A stretch of DNA of 64,000 nt from Seonamhaeicola aphaedonensis (GCF_003386195.1 NZ_QRDX01000008.1:1993-65992); one strand, 5' to 3'. Positions 7,476-20,441 are shown, counted from the stretch's first letter. Notes: generated from the letters alone by a model not told the origin. Numbers and translations: made by a program.

Positions 7476-8336
7476 TTAATTTATTCTATTAGCCTTTTGT
7501 TTTAGTTTTGGAAGAATCAGCTCTTTATAACTATAGTTATAATCTTTTTTATTGTCAAAGTAAAACATTTGCAATCTTGAAAAAAAACTAGTATCACCAT
7601 CTTCTATGGTTGTGCCTTTTATATTAAACTCAACCAAATAAGGTAGCTTTTCAATAAAACTCACACTTTTAATTTTCTGAGAACAGAAAATTAACGATAG
7701 TTTTCGTAGTCCTTTTATCTTTGATATATCTTGAAAATTTTCAATTTTTTTACAGTATTCCAAATGGATTTCTTTTAAGTTATCAATTTCCTTATTGATA
7801 TTAATTTGGGATAACTTTTTAAGGTAGTATCCTTCAAATTTAGTGAGACTTTTTAATTTCTCAATTCCAGACAGCGAGGATATACTACTCTCATTTAAAG
7901 AAAGTATTTTCAATTTTTCCAACTTTTTAAAACACATTAAATCATCTTCCTTATAGCTCCATACTCTTAAAGATTTTAAATTCAAACATTCCGTAATGTT
8001 AGACCATTTACCATTCCAATCAACACTTAATGATTCTAAATTTGGAAAAATACTTAAATCAAAATTTGATATTGGATTTGAATTACTAGTTAAAACCCTT
8101 AGACTTTTTAAATGCTTTATTCCTTCTATGTCAATATCTCTGTCAGTGATAGATATTACTTCTATATTTGGACAAAACTCTAAAAAATTAACATCTTTCA
8201 AGCGATATCCCGAAATACTATTTATATCAAGATTTTTAATATCATTTTTATTTATATAATTTATATAATCGTTCATCTTTGAGGAATCTATTCTCAAGTA
8301 TTCGTAATCCAAATCCTTATATCTCTCTACTTTCAT
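7476..8336 (-). CDS. Leucine-rich repeat protein, candidate immunity for the main Rhs tip
   Basis: This 286-aa protein consists almost wholly of short leucine-rich repeats (for example LESLSVDWN, LKILSLNES, LRKLSLIFC), giving a curved binding surface. It has no signal peptide or membrane segment, so it should stay in the cytoplasm. It starts 9 bases after the main Rhs gene ends, the immunity position. A binding solenoid suits blocking a toxin by direct contact. The function is inferred from synteny; a general protein-interaction role cannot be excluded. Confidence 0.75.
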   Translation of the reverse strand: MKVERYKDLDYEYLRIDSSKMNDYINYINKNDIKNLDINSISGYRLKDVNFLEFCPNIEVISITDRDIDIEGIKHLKSLRVLTSNSNPISNFDLSIFPNLESLSVDWNGKWSNITECLNLKSLRVWSYKEDDLMCFKKLEKLKILSLNESSISSLSGIEKLKSLTKFEGYYLKKLSQININKEIDNLKEIHLEYCKKIENFQDISKIKGLRKLSLIFCSQKIKSVSFIEKLPYLVEFNIKGTTIEDGDTSFFSRLQMFYFDNKKDYNYSYKELILPKLKQKANRIN

Positions 8337-8345
8337 AATATTTTA

Positions 8346-11300
8346 TTAACCATCATTATTGCCATATTTTTTATCGTAATCATCTTTATATTTTCTATTA
8401 CCTGGAGAATCCCTAAGGTTTCTATTATTAGGATTCTTGTAACCTCCAGGGTCATTATTGAGCCTTTTTGCTTCGTCAACAAATCCGTCTGCATTTGTAT
8501 TCTTCGAAGACGGAGTCCAATCAAAATTAGTTATTGTATCTTCCGCATTCTTTGATTTTCTTGCTGAAGCAGAAATTGCCTCTTCAAAGTTTCCTTTACC
8601 ATGATATTTAGTCCCATCTTTAAAAACCACAGTATAAGAACCCATCTCTTTAAGTTGTTCCTTTCCGTATTTTTCGACAAATTGTTCTTTAACCTGAGAC
8701 CTTAATACTTTTTTAAATCCATGTTCAATTATATCAATTGGATCCATAATTACAGGAATTCCTGTTATAGATTCAATAGCATAATCCAAACTTTCTTCAG
8801 CGATAACTGTCAAAACAGTTTGTGTACCATATGCAGCTAATACTTCTAATCCTACCACAACTACAGCCGGAGCTGCCATCATAACGCCTACAATTTTTCC
8901 ACCTTCTTCACCACTTAGGTTTCTATAACTATTATAAATTCTATTATAGTCTTCCCCTCTCGCATGCTTAAGAGCATCTCTAAAAACTACGTTGTTTTCA
9001 AAAAATAGCTTAGCCACTTGGTCACTACCTGGAGGATATTGCCTTACTATAGGAGAGCCAACTTGCAGACCGTTATTTTCAGGGTCATTAAAAATGTATT
9101 CAGTGAAAAAGAATCTATGGGGGGCACCGTTTCTTATCACATATATACTATTAGTTATAGCATCGTAATAATAATCATCATCACCTCCTTTATCTATGAG
9201 CATTATTGGACTATTACTAGCAAAATTATAGTTTCCTTGATGTGCCTTACTAACAGCGTCTAAACTCAACCATCTACCAATTCTAGGGTCATGGAATCTA
9301 TTACCGTAATCATAACTATTCCCTTCTCCTTTAACCTCATCATCCTTCTCCTGACCTTGAAAACCGTAACGGTAGCTATCACTGGAACCGTGACGATTAG
9401 GCTGCAGCATTCCGAAAGGATAGTAATCATTATATGAAAGAACGTCTGGAGTAAAGATACCATTTTTCACCAATTTCTGGTCACTAATTACTGCCAAAAC
9501 ATTTCCTAAGTGATTGCTCAATTCATAACGCTTATCTCCTGCCAATCTAAAAAACTCTTCAACAGGGCCTACAGCAGGAATAGACGGGTTGCTGTTACTA
9601 GGATCTAGGTAGTCACTGTAGCCGTCACTATCGCTATCATCATCATATAGGATATTATTTGAATTAGGATCTTCTTCATAAGTGATATAGCCATCATTAT
9701 CATCATCTGTATCTCTATAATCCAGATCATCCTCGCCATCGGTATTTCTATAATCGGCCGTAGGGTTGGTGTTTTCATTAACATAGCCATCATTAGGATC
9801 AACCCCTTCAAAAGCATTGTCCAGACCGTCATTATCCGTATCAACGTCAGAGGCCGTCGTATCCACTATCCCTAAGTTATTGGAGTTGCGTTCCACAATA
9901 TCCAGTACCGTGTCGTTATCACTATCGGTATCCTCGTAATCGGGAAGAGTATCCCCATCAGTATTTACGAGTCCCTGTATACCTTCTCCACTTCCAGGTG
10001 CACTTTCATAGGCATCATCAAGACCATTTCTATTTCCATTACCATCTGGGGCATCTACACCAGAAGGCACAATATAATCAGCCGTAGTTTGGGCTTCTAT
10101 GTTATCTGGGATGCCATCATTATCGCTATCCAAATCAAAATAATTCGGTACACCGTCATTGTCTAGATCACCATAACCTTCAACTGTATCTAAAATACCG
10201 TCATTGTCATCATCCACATCAATATCATCGGTTACACCATCGTTATCCCTATCCGGCGGAGTATTGGTGCAATAACTGGATACCCATCGTGTTTGATCCA
10301 TGGGATCGCTGGCATCTGTGGTGTTAAGAGTTAAGGTATAATCGTTAGACATTGGATTTGTTCCGGGAACCGAAAAATTAAAATCCTGTTCACTTTGGTT
10401 GTTTAGTATATACGAGAAGGTACACATTTCAAAAGTCATGGTACCCCCAGGATTTACTCCTGGGATTCTGGATATACTTACTGTATGCGGTTCGGTGGTT
10501 ATTGTTCTACTAACCGATAATTCTAGATTTTCATTATCAAGGAAGTAGGATAAGCCGTTTAACACTAAAGTAGCATCAAAATCGTAATAGCCATTGGAAA
10601 TCACTTCAAAACTAATATCTGCAGCGAGATCTGAAATACCTTCGCTTAGCGGCAACGCCACTTTAGTGGTCCTGGTATAGATTTTCTCTTCGTTGGTAGT
10701 ACTGTCAAAGTATAGAAAACGGTCTTCAATCACCATATTTGGTGCATATGTAGTCCCATCGCTATCTAAGTTTAAGAATATTCTCTTAACTCCAAAATGA
10801 TCGATGGCTTCATCAAAATAGGACACTTGTGCCACGGCTTCTTCGCCTGTATGCAGACTGTCCAACTTAATTTTTGTGTCAATCTTTGCATTGTATTTCC
10901 AATTGTAATAGAATAAGTCGTTATCAGAGACCATGGTAGAATCTACCCAAGTACCATACAAGGTGCCATCAAATTTAAGTGCCGTTCCCGATGCCATGGA
11001 TGCCATGGCCATTGACGAACTGGACGCCGTTTTTAAAAGTGGAGTCGATGCCTCTTTTGCACTGGATTGTGAAGCCTGGGCAACATTATTGAGCTCTAAA
11101 TTCTCATAGTTCTGAAGCCCCAGACGACTGCTGCCGTATATCTGGTGTTCGTCCAATATGTAACTTCTCTGTGCCGCATCGTTGGCATTGAGCAAATTAT
11201 AGACACTAAGCACATTGCCCTGTGCATCTCGGATGTAGATTGTTTCTTTGTCCTCTAAACTGCTGTACTTGGACAGGCGGTTACCCAAGCCATCATAGGT

Positions 11301-14300
11301 AAAGCTAATTTCATCTCCAGAAGATTTGGTTACCTTTTCTACCTTACCATCCACGCGCCAGTCAATATTGCTTATGCCTTCATCCAAGTCCTGTGTCAAT
11401 TGCCCTATTTCGTCATAGATATAATCGTTGATATGGTTGTCTACGTCAATATTGGTAAATTTATTATTGGGTATCATATCATTGACGATACGAAGCTTAT
11501 TGGTAGGGTCTCCATTGGCTTTGGTATAATAGGTATAGGTCAATTCATCCATATCCTTTATAGAGTTACCGGTATCCCTGGCATTTCTGTAGAGGGTCAA
11601 AATATTACCGTTTCTATCGTAGGAATAATTGGAATGGATACCCGTTATATTTGGAGCTTCCCCAGTACTTAAGCCTTCAAAATTATTCATTGCGGTAATC
11701 CGATTAAGCTGATCGTAACCATATTGATTATAAGAAACAACCAAAGGATTTTCGCTAAGATCCATTAAAGCCGTACTCATACCTCTGATATTTCCATTGA
11801 AAAGCCCCAGTGTAGCACCGTTAAATGTATCGGTTGTATTAAATGGATTTGTGGTACGAGAAACATAGTCGTTCGTAAAATAGGATAATGCATAAGCAAA
11901 AGCATCTCTGGCTACACTATTTTTAACGCCATCACCGCCTAAATCTGTTAGATTCAATGCATGGTTGTTCACACCTTTAAGCCAACCTTGTAGAGTATAA
12001 ACATAGTCCATGCCCTGCACCTTTTTATCACCTACTAATACACGGGCAAGCGGACCATGCTCATAGTATTGATAATTAGCATCTTTTTCCCATATAATGT
12101 CATCGTTGGATGTATAGACATTGATGATCCTGTTATCGGCATCATATTCGTAACGATGGATAAACTGGTCTACCTCTCCTTTTTGGTAGGTTACTCTATT
12201 GACGTTACCGCTAATAAGATCATAGTCATACTGTACTTTTTTATAGTGTTGCCCTATAGCAGATAATCTTGAATCGTTTATTTCGGTTATCATTTCATTG
12301 ACATTACCGTGAATGTCATAATTATAATATATGGCATTGGCAAAGGAAGATAACGGACTTGTAGCATTATAGCTGTCAAAATACAATACCGCGGTGACCC
12401 TGTTTCGGTCATTGTCGCTCTGATAGTTTTCGAAAAGGGACTCCTTGCCCAAAACCATGTTGTCGTAGCTAGTTTTTGTGACTTGATTCCGATCGTTTAT
12501 GGTTATATTCTCCGGATAAAGGAGATCATTGACTTCATCTACTGCTAATCCATCGCTTATACGTATTAATACGCCAGTATCCGAAATGGTAAAGTCTGTG
12601 TCCAAAACCATTTCACCCGCTTCAATAATTCTACCCAATTCGTCGTACCTAGTATAGCTCATAACACTATTTGAGATATTGGCTTCTTGTCTCGCATTTT
12701 GAGAAGCGATGATTCGCCCTAATTTATCATAGGCAAACCGCGTTATACCGCCATCTGGTGTTTCTTGCCAAACGAGTTGGTTAAGGGAGTTGTACCGGTA
12801 TTGTGTTTTTAATTTATGATCTGGTAATATTCTGATACTGCTTGTTGGATCAAAGTTGCTTTCATTATCCGGGTTGGTATCGCGACTAATGTTAACTTCA
12901 TTAACAATATTATTGATGCCACCATCGCTGATGTTATCTCCCAAACGGTAAACGCCTTCGGGAGATACGGTCTGTGTTAAATTACCGGCCTGGTCATAAT
13001 AATACAGCGTATATTGATATTCCTTATCAGGCCTAGTGTTTGTAAAAGTTTCAATGGCACTATTTAAGGCTTGGTTAATATAAGCTTCCCTAAATTCCGC
13101 TTTTTTGAATTCGATGTATTGTTCATAGAGAACATTTTTATAGGTCTCTTCAATATTGGCCACAAACTCATGGCATGGGTAAACCAAATCGTTGGGATCA
13201 ATTTCCAAAGATTCGGTAAACAGTGGAGCCGGTAAACAAATACCAGGGATTTTATCCAGGTATATGGTTTCAATATAGGCACGCCAGGAATATAGGTCAG
13301 TGCCTCCGGGATTATCCATTAGATATTGATGGTAGTCATCTATGGCGCTTTTCATACCCAAGAACCCTTGGTTTAGGGCAGAAGTGGCAAATTCACTAAT
13401 GGTAATAAAATTAGGGTCATCAATGGTAGCTACCTCAAAATGAGGTGGGAGCGGATTCTGACTGTTATTATAATGGTTGTCTAAATAATATAAATAATCA
13501 TCCACAGAATATTGGTAATTCATTTGGCAAAAGAACTCCTGTGTCATAAAGCTTGGTACGGTATAACCCAGTACCGAAATGTCATTTATAAAAGTATTGT
13601 ACTTTTCATCACAACTCACAGGTGCTACGGTTTGTACGATACATTCCGCACAGCCTGGATTGATTACGTTTTCTGGCTGGCTTTCATAAAACACAACTTG
13701 ATAAATAAGATCATCATTTTTTCCCAAGGTATTGTTAGTAGAGCTTCCAAGGCTTAATATGTGGCCAAAAGCACCATAACCCGTAAAAATGGTTGGCAAT
13801 GTGGACACTTTTAGTTTTGTGTTGAAGTCGAGTTGCACACCATTTTCGAAATTATATATGTGAGTGTCATTCCAAGTCCCATAATACAATCCGTCCATAA
13901 GAATTCTTGTATAGTTAGGGTATCCTGGGTCTGAAGCGTCCTGAATCCAATTATCATTATTAGGGGGGCCATTATTAAATATACTTAGAAGAAGGTCTCC
14001 ATCGCCTTTAACTTGTGAAGCGCCAGTGATACTTTGGATAGGAAAATTTTGTCCCAAGCCATTTATGTTATAGTTTAAAAAGTCCAATTCATATTTAGCA
14101 TGAAATTGTGGGTTCCACACATTTCCTTCATTATGCCTTCCCTTTAAAAAGTCATAGTTCATTACAGAACGGTCACCTAGTAATCTATAATCGTAATAAT
14201 AACCCACATCCAGAGATCCATCTTCTGTCGAAAACACTTCTACTCCATCATCGGAAGTAATCGTTAAGGTAGAAGGGTTTACCTGAGAATTATAGAACAT

Positions 14301-17300
14301 ATCCAAATCCACAAAGCCATCATGCAGAGCCTCTATATCAATATCATAATCAAATTCAAGGTCTTCGCCTAATCGATATCCTACGGTTTGTGGTGTAAAA
14401 ACCAAGGAACTCACCCGTTTTACATTAGCAATAGTGTCCTTATGGACAATGGCTACTTGTAGGGAAAAATTGGTTGCGGCTCCTACCAAACAGCAGTTAA
14501 GACCACCATCAAGAAATGAATTGCTATGTGAAATTGTAGAGATTGTAGGTGATGCTAAATTTGCTAAGTAGCTGACATCACCTCCATATATGTTGCCCTG
14601 GGTATCCTGTTCAAAAGTTATGTCCGTGAACAGTTCAGGGGCAATGGTTCTTAAATCTATAGTATCCAATATAAATATAGGTGTCGTATTTCTCCTTAGG
14701 GTATAGGTGTCGATACCATCAAACTCCCAGGTCATGACATCATCCGCTAAATCAAGACCAAAGAAATTTACCAAAAAGTCGTTATAGTATAAATCCGTTA
14801 GAATTTGGTTGTTTCCTGCGGTACCATTGAATATATCGAACGGTTCGGCAGGGCCATAGTCATGCAGAAAATCTATAGTCCCAAAATTTTCGCTGGTCTG
14901 TCTTAAAAAATTCAATAGATCCACCACGGCATACCTAAATTCGGTCAGGTCCGTACAACCCCATTTACTACCTAAATTAGGATCAACATCGGGGTTCAGG
15001 GACTGGCCAACAACGCCACTACCTACACCACATTCACCAATGGCCGCACAGGTTGTCCCATTAAAAACGGCTTCGTAGGTATTTCCAGGTGACGTTTCTA
15101 TGGTTGCGAGTATTTGAAAATCGAAGGTTGCAGGCATGACGGTATTATCGTACGAATCCGGCACGTAATACACCTTGTTCATGCTCACTATTTTCCAAGG
15201 ACCGTAATTGTTGAAATCTTCTCCATTACTATGCAATGTAATAGCACAGGTTTCTCCATTCTCTTCAAGGGTATCTTGATCATTACTATCCCTCACACTT
15301 ATTTCAATTTCGGTATTAGAAATAATATTTGCTTTTAAAATAATATTGTCAACAGGCTCTATGGGAGCATTGGTCATTGGATCGTTCTCTGTAACTCCAC
15401 CAAGTGCCTCATAAAAATCAGCTGTTAAGTATTCGGCATTTATAATGCCATTAGAATTAAAGATCGTTCCAGAGGTGCCACTATTTTGATCCTTAAACAG
15501 GCCATCCAAAAATATTTGCAGATCGAGTGCAAGCGGACAGTTACCAGTCTCTGACCAATATAAGTAGTCGGTATCCGACTCTAACTCTTCAACCAATGCA
15601 ATACCGTCCTTGCTGGAGTCGTATAGTTGGTCAAAGGGGATAAAACGCCTTTCTTTTAGTTTGTATAGGTTCTCATGGTCATTGCAATACCCGTTTGAAA
15701 AGCTCGATCGTTGACCAGATATATAGGCAAAAAAGCCAAGGTATTCCTTTAAAACGAATTCAAAACGCTGATTTTCACCAGCTTCTATACACTCGTTTAG
15801 GCAGCCGTTCTGCCCAGCATAAAGATTGGAAAACACATAGGCTATTTTTTGTTTGGTACTTAAATAAAACAATCTGTACCGTTCCCAAAACGCATCCTTT
15901 TCTTCCGTGTTCAGGGTATTTATGGCCTGAGACAGGGATAATGTACCGGGCGTATAGCAATTATACAGTTCTGGATTGCCACATTTGGCGAACATATAGG
16001 CCACTTCCCATAAAACGGCACCGTTTAGGTCATCGCCCTCATAATTTACTGTTAAGGCATGCTCTATGATTTCCTGTCTTTTTAAGTAATAGGCATTGCT
16101 TTCGGTGCTATAGTCTATTTTGAAGAAAGGGTCTTGATCAGATAAGGTTGTTTCTAGGCTGAATAAGCCGGCAGTATTTGCATCATTATAGGTTTCAAGA
16201 CCATTTAAATAGTTATCATACGAAGTAGAACTCTGTCCATTAAAGGTTTGTGTGCATAGTTCGGTAAAATAATCCAAATAGCATTTCTCAGGATGGTAAA
16301 CCAGTAATGATTTAGCCCAACTGTTACGCCATTCGGCTTCAAAATCCTCATGGTGGAGAAGGTGATTGGGCAATACCAAAATGTTGCCTTCACTGTCGGG
16401 TGTGGCCGTGTCATAGCCCTGACCAGTTGCCAATTCATCTATTTCTGGATCGTAGGTGCGCGTACCAATATCATCTATGGTTACCTGTACCTTCACATAG
16501 GCTATATTGCCAAAGTCATCCGTATAGGGTACAGATGGATTTTGCCAAACATAGCTACCATCACCAAAGTTAGTATCAGGCAGTACACTATTTGGATTAT
16601 AGATACTCAATTTATCATCTACGATATTGTCCTCATTAATATCTGGGTCAAAATCCCTGATATTTCCATCATCATCCGCAATTTCCGTGGTAGTAAGGGT
16701 AACCGCGTATTGTTCACCTGGAAAGAAATCCTGTAAAAGGCGTTGTTCATTAATATTACATGAAAAGTCCAGTTGTTCCGCAGACTCACATAGTTGGTTA
16801 CAAGCATCAAAGAATACTTGCCATTCGTTTTCGAAGATCAAGGTATAAGCTGCAATTTCCTGACTGGTCAAAGCACCACCTTTTTCATCGGCCTTGTCGC
16901 TCAACCCTTCAGCAACATAATTGGACTGCGTTCCTAAACTATCCTCACATTCCTGACAAGTTGCAAAACAACCCGAAAATTCACCAGGGGTCCTAACAAA
17001 ATCCTCAATGGTAAGGTCACAATCCCCGGAAGATAAATAGCTATCGATATAACCTTCCAAAGTCTCTTGGTCTACCGTTAGCGATTTGTTAATGGTGTAC
17101 GGTCCTTGGGGAAGGGTGGTATTGAAGTTTCGCTGGAACGATGATTGTACCAGCCCGTTATAAGCACCGCCATTGGAGACATCATTACCACAACAATCTT
17201 CAAGGCTTATTCCTAATTCGTAAACAAATGGATAGGTTACGCCACAAAATGTGAAATTTTGGTTATTTAAAAAATTGTAATCAAAAGTATAAGGTGCATC

Positions 17301-19166
17301 TGCTCCTGCAACCACAAATTGGGAATAAAAATTTAAACCATCATTAAGTGATCCGTAATTTCCTGAACTAAATCGAACGTTGTTATCAAGATCGGTATCA
17401 AAATCATTCGGGTCTACTTTGTTCAACAGGTCTTCCTGAATGGTGTTATGTAGGAAGCTGTTATCTTCATCCTCAAGACCGCTAAGTGCAGCTGGATTGT
17501 CACCTGCCAAAGCCGTTGCTATAGTCCGCCCTTGTGGATCTATATAACTTACACTGACCTGACCGTTGGGATCGACCACCAAATTCTTTTTATAGTGTTT
17601 TTTGTAGCCTACTTTATACCCAAACAATCTGTTTAGCTCCAATTGTGAGGGCGTACCATAGTAGTATTTCATTTCGTGCCCCGAACCAAGTTTATGGAAA
17701 GAACCTACACCGCTTTTTCTACTGATTCTTCCTGTATTATCTGGAGTATATTCAATTTGTGAAAACGGATAAAAGTCGGCATCGGGTACATAATCCTGCC
17801 AGTTGTTTGTAATCGTATTGTTATTTGAATAATACTTACTCGCTCCTGATTCCTTGGCCATTCCATTTAACAGTGTGTTGCATAGTGAATCGCTATCCCA
17901 ATCGAAATCCAAATGGCTATAAATCTCTCGGGTTTCTACCGGGTCTGTATTTAGGTTGAATCGATCATAATGTTTAATGGCGGATAATCCCGATGGTACA
18001 GGAAGTACTTCAACGGCGGGACGGCCTTGCGTATCGTAGATGACCTCACCAACTATGGCATTGTTGTCACTATTGATCTTAGTGACCGTTTGCCGGTTTC
18101 TCAATGTTCCATCAAAATAGCTGACCACTTCTTTCTTTTTTCCTTCCTCGGCATAGCTTGCCTGAAATTGCCAGTTTTTGTTTTCTTCATGTGAATAGGT
18201 CCTTGCTTTGTGGGGCCAGTCGCTAACTGTACTTTTAATGTTGTCATTGCTAGTCCACTTACCGTATAGTGTTTTGATCTGTTTTTCGGTGGGTGTCATG
18301 GGATCGGTATAGAATGTTTTGGCCAAGGGTCTCATCCTGTATACCACATAACCATTGGCATAAACCAATGGAATTCTATATAAGGTATCACGGGTTCTAA
18401 TACGCGTGCTGTTTATCCTATAATCCAGATCACTAAGGCATATATTACTTTGCGCTTCAAGAATGTTGCTGGATATGGTGGAATAATTATCGACCCAAGT
18501 CCATTCCAGATCATATTCCTCGGCACCGACTATGGATGACCAATTAAATTCCAATTCATCGGCATCAACACCAGAGCTTTGTACGGTTTCTGAATTGTCA
18601 CTGTTTATTTTTATGAATTGATGCTCCAATTCAGGTAACTGAACGGTTAAATTATATAGTCTGGTATTTTTATAGATGAGTTCCAGATAAACATTTCCGG
18701 GATTGTTACTAGGTAAAATGGTTCCTGTATTGGTGTCTTCAACCGTTACCGCTAACACATTGATGTTTACTTTTTGAATACCGTTTAATTTTTGAATTGC
18801 CAAATCTTTCACATTCCCGGTAGTTCCCAAGGGGTCATACTCGATATCCATGGAGAGGTTATAGGTGTCGGTAATGGCATTCGTGGTCATATTGTAAGTC
18901 TGTACCTCCAGAAGTGCAGTATACTTAAAGGCAAATGGACTGGCAGGTATAATATCATCTTCAATGCCCAAATGTATTTCAACGGCCGTGTTGTCGATAC
19001 TGCTGTTTGGTGCAAAATAATTGGGATCCTCAATGCCAACACTTGCTCCAACATTCATGTTTGTAGCTTCATTGGGACCAATTTTAGAATAAAATTGTTC
19101 GTTTTGGGAATGTCCAAACAAGGTGGCAAAAGCCAACAATATTACGGTGAATTTATACTTTTCCAT
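8346..19166 (-). CDS. Giant secreted Rhs/YD-repeat toxin (3606 aa)
   Basis: A Sec signal peptide ([11 protein letters not shown] ... GHSQ) leads a Cys-containing N-terminal half of about 2030 residues with a DUF6443-like part near 330-440 ([19 protein letters not shown]) and a beta-sandwich near 1650-1800. The YD barrel begins near residue 2040 ([31 protein letters not shown]). Near 2700-3205 it carries an insert of a beta domain and about 230 residues of Asp-rich thrombospondin-3-like calcium repeats ([10 protein letters not shown]). The barrel resumes at [12 protein letters not shown], and the core Met is residue 3253. The tip (about 3300-3606) has a hydrophobic segment near 3425 and a polar end with [12 protein letters not shown] cannot name its activity, though such ends are common on nuclease-like tips. 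It is the last large gene of a T2SS-like gene train and is followed by an LRR immunity gene. There is no T9SS signal. Confidence 0.92.
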   Translation of the reverse strand: MEKYKFTVILLAFATLFGHSQNEQFYSKIGPNEATNMNVGASVGIEDPNYFAPNSSIDNTAVEIHLGIEDDIIPASPFAFKYTALLEVQTYNMTTNAITDTYNLSMDIEYDPLGTTGNVKDLAIQKLNGIQKVNINVLAVTVEDTNTGTILPSNNPGNVYLELIYKNTRLYNLTVQLPELEHQFIKINSDNSETVQSSGVDADELEFNWSSIVGAEEYDLEWTWVDNYSTISSNILEAQSNICLSDLDYRINSTRIRTRDTLYRIPLVYANGYVVYRMRPLAKTFYTDPMTPTEKQIKTLYGKWTSNDNIKSTVSDWPHKARTYSHEENKNWQFQASYAEEGKKKEVVSYFDGTLRNRQTVTKINSDNNAIVGEVIYDTQGRPAVEVLPVPSGLSAIKHYDRFNLNTDPVETREIYSHLDFDWDSDSLCNTLLNGMAKESGASKYYSNNNTITNNWQDYVPDADFYPFSQIEYTPDNTGRISRKSGVGSFHKLGSGHEMKYYYGTPSQLELNRLFGYKVGYKKHYKKNLVVDPNGQVSVSYIDPQGRTIATALAGDNPAALSGLEDEDNSFLHNTIQEDLLNKVDPNDFDTDLDNNVRFSSGNYGSLNDGLNFYSQFVVAGADAPYTFDYNFLNNQNFTFCGVTYPFVYELGISLEDCCGNDVSNGGAYNGLVQSSFQRNFNTTLPQGPYTINKSLTVDQETLEGYIDSYLSSGDCDLTIEDFVRTPGEFSGCFATCQECEDSLGTQSNYVAEGLSDKADEKGGALTSQEIAAYTLIFENEWQVFFDACNQLCESAEQLDFSCNINEQRLLQDFFPGEQYAVTLTTTEIADDDGNIRDFDPDINEDNIVDDKLSIYNPNSVLPDTNFGDGSYVWQNPSVPYTDDFGNIAYVKVQVTIDDIGTRTYDPEIDELATGQGYDTATPDSEGNILVLPNHLLHHEDFEAEWRNSWAKSLLVYHPEKCYLDYFTELCTQTFNGQSSTSYDNYLNGLETYNDANTAGLFSLETTLSDQDPFFKIDYSTESNAYYLKRQEIIEHALTVNYEGDDLNGAVLWEVAYMFAKCGNPELYNCYTPGTLSLSQAINTLNTEEKDAFWERYRLFYLSTKQKIAYVFSNLYAGQNGCLNECIEAGENQRFEFVLKEYLGFFAYISGQRSSFSNGYCNDHENLYKLKERRFIPFDQLYDSSKDGIALVEELESDTDYLYWSETGNCPLALDLQIFLDGLFKDQNSGTSGTIFNSNGIINAEYLTADFYEALGGVTENDPMTNAPIEPVDNIILKANIISNTEIEISVRDSNDQDTLEENGETCAITLHSNGEDFNNYGPWKIVSMNKVYYVPDSYDNTVMPATFDFQILATIETSPGNTYEAVFNGTTCAAIGECGVGSGVVGQSLNPDVDPNLGSKWGCTDLTEFRYAVVDLLNFLRQTSENFGTIDFLHDYGPAEPFDIFNGTAGNNQILTDLYYNDFLVNFFGLDLADDVMTWEFDGIDTYTLRRNTTPIFILDTIDLRTIAPELFTDITFEQDTQGNIYGGDVSYLANLASPTISTISHSNSFLDGGLNCCLVGAATNFSLQVAIVHKDTIANVKRVSSLVFTPQTVGYRLGEDLEFDYDIDIEALHDGFVDLDMFYNSQVNPSTLTITSDDGVEVFSTEDGSLDVGYYYDYRLLGDRSVMNYDFLKGRHNEGNVWNPQFHAKYELDFLNYNINGLGQNFPIQSITGASQVKGDGDLLLSIFNNGPPNNDNWIQDASDPGYPNYTRILMDGLYYGTWNDTHIYNFENGVQLDFNTKLKVSTLPTIFTGYGAFGHILSLGSSTNNTLGKNDDLIYQVVFYESQPENVINPGCAECIVQTVAPVSCDEKYNTFINDISVLGYTVPSFMTQEFFCQMNYQYSVDDYLYYLDNHYNNSQNPLPPHFEVATIDDPNFITISEFATSALNQGFLGMKSAIDDYHQYLMDNPGGTDLYSWRAYIETIYLDKIPGICLPAPLFTESLEIDPNDLVYPCHEFVANIEETYKNVLYEQYIEFKKAEFREAYINQALNSAIETFTNTRPDKEYQYTLYYYDQAGNLTQTVSPEGVYRLGDNISDGGINNIVNEVNISRDTNPDNESNFDPTSSIRILPDHKLKTQYRYNSLNQLVWQETPDGGITRFAYDKLGRIIASQNARQEANISNSVMSYTRYDELGRIIEAGEMVLDTDFTISDTGVLIRISDGLAVDEVNDLLYPENITINDRNQVTKTSYDNMVLGKESLFENYQSDNDRNRVTAVLYFDSYNATSPLSSFANAIYYNYDIHGNVNEMITEINDSRLSAIGQHYKKVQYDYDLISGNVNRVTYQKGEVDQFIHRYEYDADNRIINVYTSNDDIIWEKDANYQYYEHGPLARVLVGDKKVQGMDYVYTLQGWLKGVNNHALNLTDLGGDGVKNSVARDAFAYALSYFTNDYVSRTTNPFNTTDTFNGATLGLFNGNIRGMSTALMDLSENPLVVSYNQYGYDQLNRITAMNNFEGLSTGEAPNITGIHSNYSYDRNGNILTLYRNARDTGNSIKDMDELTYTYYTKANGDPTNKLRIVNDMIPNNKFTNIDVDNHINDYIYDEIGQLTQDLDEGISNIDWRVDGKVEKVTKSSGDEISFTYDGLGNRLSKYSSLEDKETIYIRDAQGNVLSVYNLLNANDAAQRSYILDEHQIYGSSRLGLQNYENLELNNVAQASQSSAKEASTPLLKTASSSSMAMASMASGTALKFDGTLYGTWVDSTMVSDNDLFYYNWKYNAKIDTKIKLDSLHTGEEAVAQVSYFDEAIDHFGVKRIFLNLDSDGTTYAPNMVIEDRFLYFDSTTNEEKIYTRTTKVALPLSEGISDLAADISFEVISNGYYDFDATLVLNGLSYFLDNENLELSVSRTITTEPHTVSISRIPGVNPGGTMTFEMCTFSYILNNQSEQDFNFSVPGTNPMSNDYTLTLNTTDASDPMDQTRWVSSYCTNTPPDRDNDGVTDDIDVDDDNDGILDTVEGYGDLDNDGVPNYFDLDSDNDGIPDNIEAQTTADYIVPSGVDAPDGNGNRNGLDDAYESAPGSGEGIQGLVNTDGDTLPDYEDTDSDNDTVLDIVERNSNNLGIVDTTASDVDTDNDGLDNAFEGVDPNDGYVNENTNPTADYRNTDGEDDLDYRDTDDDNDGYITYEEDPNSNNILYDDDSDSDGYSDYLDPSNSNPSIPAVGPVEEFFRLAGDKRYELSNHLGNVLAVISDQKLVKNGIFTPDVLSYNDYYPFGMLQPNRHGSSDSYRYGFQGQEKDDEVKGEGNSYDYGNRFHDPRIGRWLSLDAVSKAHQGNYNFASNSPIMLIDKGGDDDYYYDAITNSIYVIRNGAPHRFFFTEYIFNDPENNGLQVGSPIVRQYPPGSDQVAKLFFENNVVFRDALKHARGEDYNRIYNSYRNLSGEEGGKIVGVMMAAPAVVVVGLEVLAAYGTQTVLTVIAEESLDYAIESITGIPVIMDPIDIIEHGFKKVLRSQVKEQFVEKYGKEQLKEMGSYTVVFKDGTKYHGKGNFEEAISASARKSKNAEDTITNFDWTPSSKNTNADGFVDEAKRLNNDPGGYKNPNNRNLRDSPGNRKYKDDYDKKYGNNDG
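9376..9419 (-). repeat. Rhs core repeat inside the main gene
   Basis: These 44 bp are a perfect inverted copy of 15-58 and 1921-1964, in the same reading frame. Weaker similarity extends on both sides: upstream to the CGTTCTTT segment near 9440 and downstream through the [10 protein letters not shown] codons. Inversion between this site and cassette 1 or 2 would give an intact hybrid gene. Confidence 0.92.
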
Positions 19167-19263
19167 CTGTAAAAGTTTATGTATTGTTTTAAAAATTGAT
19201 TAATAGATTAGTTTAAAATGGAGGTTTTACCATCCAAATGTTAAGGACTGCATGTCCTAAAAG
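19167..19263 (-). other. 97-bp spacer with small hairpin before the Rhs gene
   Basis: This is the longest gap in the late part of the gene train. It holds AGGAC-ATGCA-GTCCT (about 19245-19259), a five-pair stem with no T run, so not a classic terminator. The spacer could hold an internal promoter or a processing site giving the Rhs gene separate control. No promoter was confidently identified. Confidence 0.4.
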
Positions 19264-19716
19264 CTAATTATTCACTGGAGGTGGCGTATTTATAATAAGT
19301 CCCCCTTTTTTTCTTTTAGCTAAAATTTCCTTCGTAGGGAAATGGGATTTGTCCTTAATAGTAATCTTATCTATTAATGCCGTTTCTGTATCGATCTCAT
19401 AGTAAAAACTAATCATTAAATGTATTTCACCAGTATCGTCCATATAAACACATTTATTAATGAAATGGTCCTTTGTTTTTGAATTGATGTTTTTTAATTC
19501 AGTTTTGTGTTGACACCCCAGATAATTGGATATGGCCTTTTCCAGTTGTAGCTCAATGGATTCTGAAGGTACCCTAAACAGGTCAAGGGCCTGTTCCAAA
19601 TTGTCGGATTTAATATCGGATATGGCATCCTGTGTTACAGAAATGCAATCACTCATGGAGATTTGCCCCCATGCAGTTTGTATAAATAATAGCATAAATA
19701 GGAATAACGGCCTCAT
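19264..19716 (-). CDS. Small secreted protein of the Rhs operon (150 aa)
   Basis: A Sec signal peptide (MRPLFLFMLLFIQTAWG) precedes a 130-residue mature protein with two Cys (near 24 and 68) that could form a disulfide. The middle is helical and the second half beta-prone (IHLMISFYYEI); it ends in Pro/Asn. I know no family. It lies between a second small secreted protein (5-base gap) and the Rhs gene, so a periplasmic helper or part of the exported complex is plausible. Confidence 0.7.
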   Translation of the reverse strand: MRPLFLFMLLFIQTAWGQISMSDCISVTQDAISDIKSDNLEQALDLFRVPSESIELQLEKAISNYLGCQHKTELKNINSKTKDHFINKCVYMDDTGEIHLMISFYYEIDTETALIDKITIKDKSHFPTKEILAKRKKGGLIINTPPPVNN

Positions 19717-19721
19717 ATTGT

Positions 19722-20441
19722 TTAATTTATTGATATTGTTTTTGTTTGCGCATTTATTATTTTATAACCACTAATTCTTGGACTAGGGATATATTGATTG
19801 TCTATTAATTGAACATAGGTGTTTACATCGAACGTATCCTTGGGAAGTTCGGTTTTGGATCGTTTTGAAAACGCTATTTCTAAACGTTGGGGTTCATTGA
19901 AGGGATTGCCATTGTTGTCCTTATACAATATAGGATCTGATAAGTACAGGATTTGCCGGAGTAATCGGTAATCCTTTTTCGAAATATGGATAATGTATTT
20001 CGAATATGGGCTATCATTTGTTATTGGGTCTAGAATACATTCCCAAAACCCTTCATGGTCTATAACCTGTTGGGCATTAAAATGTTCAAGCAATTTTGAT
20101 GTTATCCGAACATTAAACAGGTTTTCGTTAAACGTTGGGTTACTTATTACCACTGCCTTTTCTGGATTGCTTATTTTTAGTGTCAGTAACGGACTGAAAA
20201 TGAATTCGGTCGGCCCAATTTTCGAATAATAGGTGTCTTTCTTTTTAGCACTTACACCGGACATCTTTTCAATAACCTCATTATCGGTGTGACTTTTAAA
20301 AAGTGTATAGGTCATTTTATTATGAAACTCGGTATTTGAGTCTAGCTGGGTTTCACAGGAAGCCAAAATACGTTCCACGGTTTGGCAATAGCCGTTATTA
20401 TAGAGCGAAAGGAATAATATGGATAATATAAAAAGTCTCAT
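19722..20441 (-). CDS. Secreted protein of the Rhs operon (239 aa)
   Basis: A signal peptide (MRLFILSILFLSLY ... GYCQ) is followed by a beta-rich protein. The order of strands and the phrase YKIINAQTK near the end loosely recall LolA/LolB-type lipid-binding folds, but the match is too weak to assign. It has conserved spacing in the gene train (6 bases after the 661-aa gene, 5 before the 150-aa gene). A periplasmic or outer-membrane-side accessory to Rhs export is the simplest reading of the context. Confidence 0.65.
   Translation of the reverse strand: MRLFILSILFLSLYNNGYCQTVERILASCETQLDSNTEFHNKMTYTLFKSHTDNEVIEKMSGVSAKKKDTYYSKIGPTEFIFSPLLTLKISNPEKAVVISNPTFNENLFNVRITSKLLEHFNAQQVIDHEGFWECILDPITNDSPYSKYIIHISKKDYRLLRQILYLSDPILYKDNNGNPFNEPQRLEIAFSKRSKTELPKDTFDVNTYVQLIDNQYIPSPRISGYKIINAQTKTISIN

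Noticed and set aside
9600-10260. Periodic DNA resembling a tandem repeat or CRISPR-like array
   Set aside because: The periodicity is the coding of Asp-rich calcium repeats in the Rhs frame; units vary in length and no spacers exist.
15695-16069. 124-aa + strand frame inside the Rhs gene, and other long antisense frames in 8.3-28 kb
   Set aside because: They are shadows of the 3606- and 1843-aa genes, without own start signals or protein-like patterns.
19047-19166. Shared phrase YSKIGP in the Rhs N-terminus and in the 239-aa protein at 19722-20441
   Set aside because: Only six residues match and the surroundings are unrelated; chance similarity is likely.
19241-19262. Small inverted repeat as a terminator before the Rhs gene
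   Set aside because: The stem has only five pairs and no T run follows in the direction of transcription.
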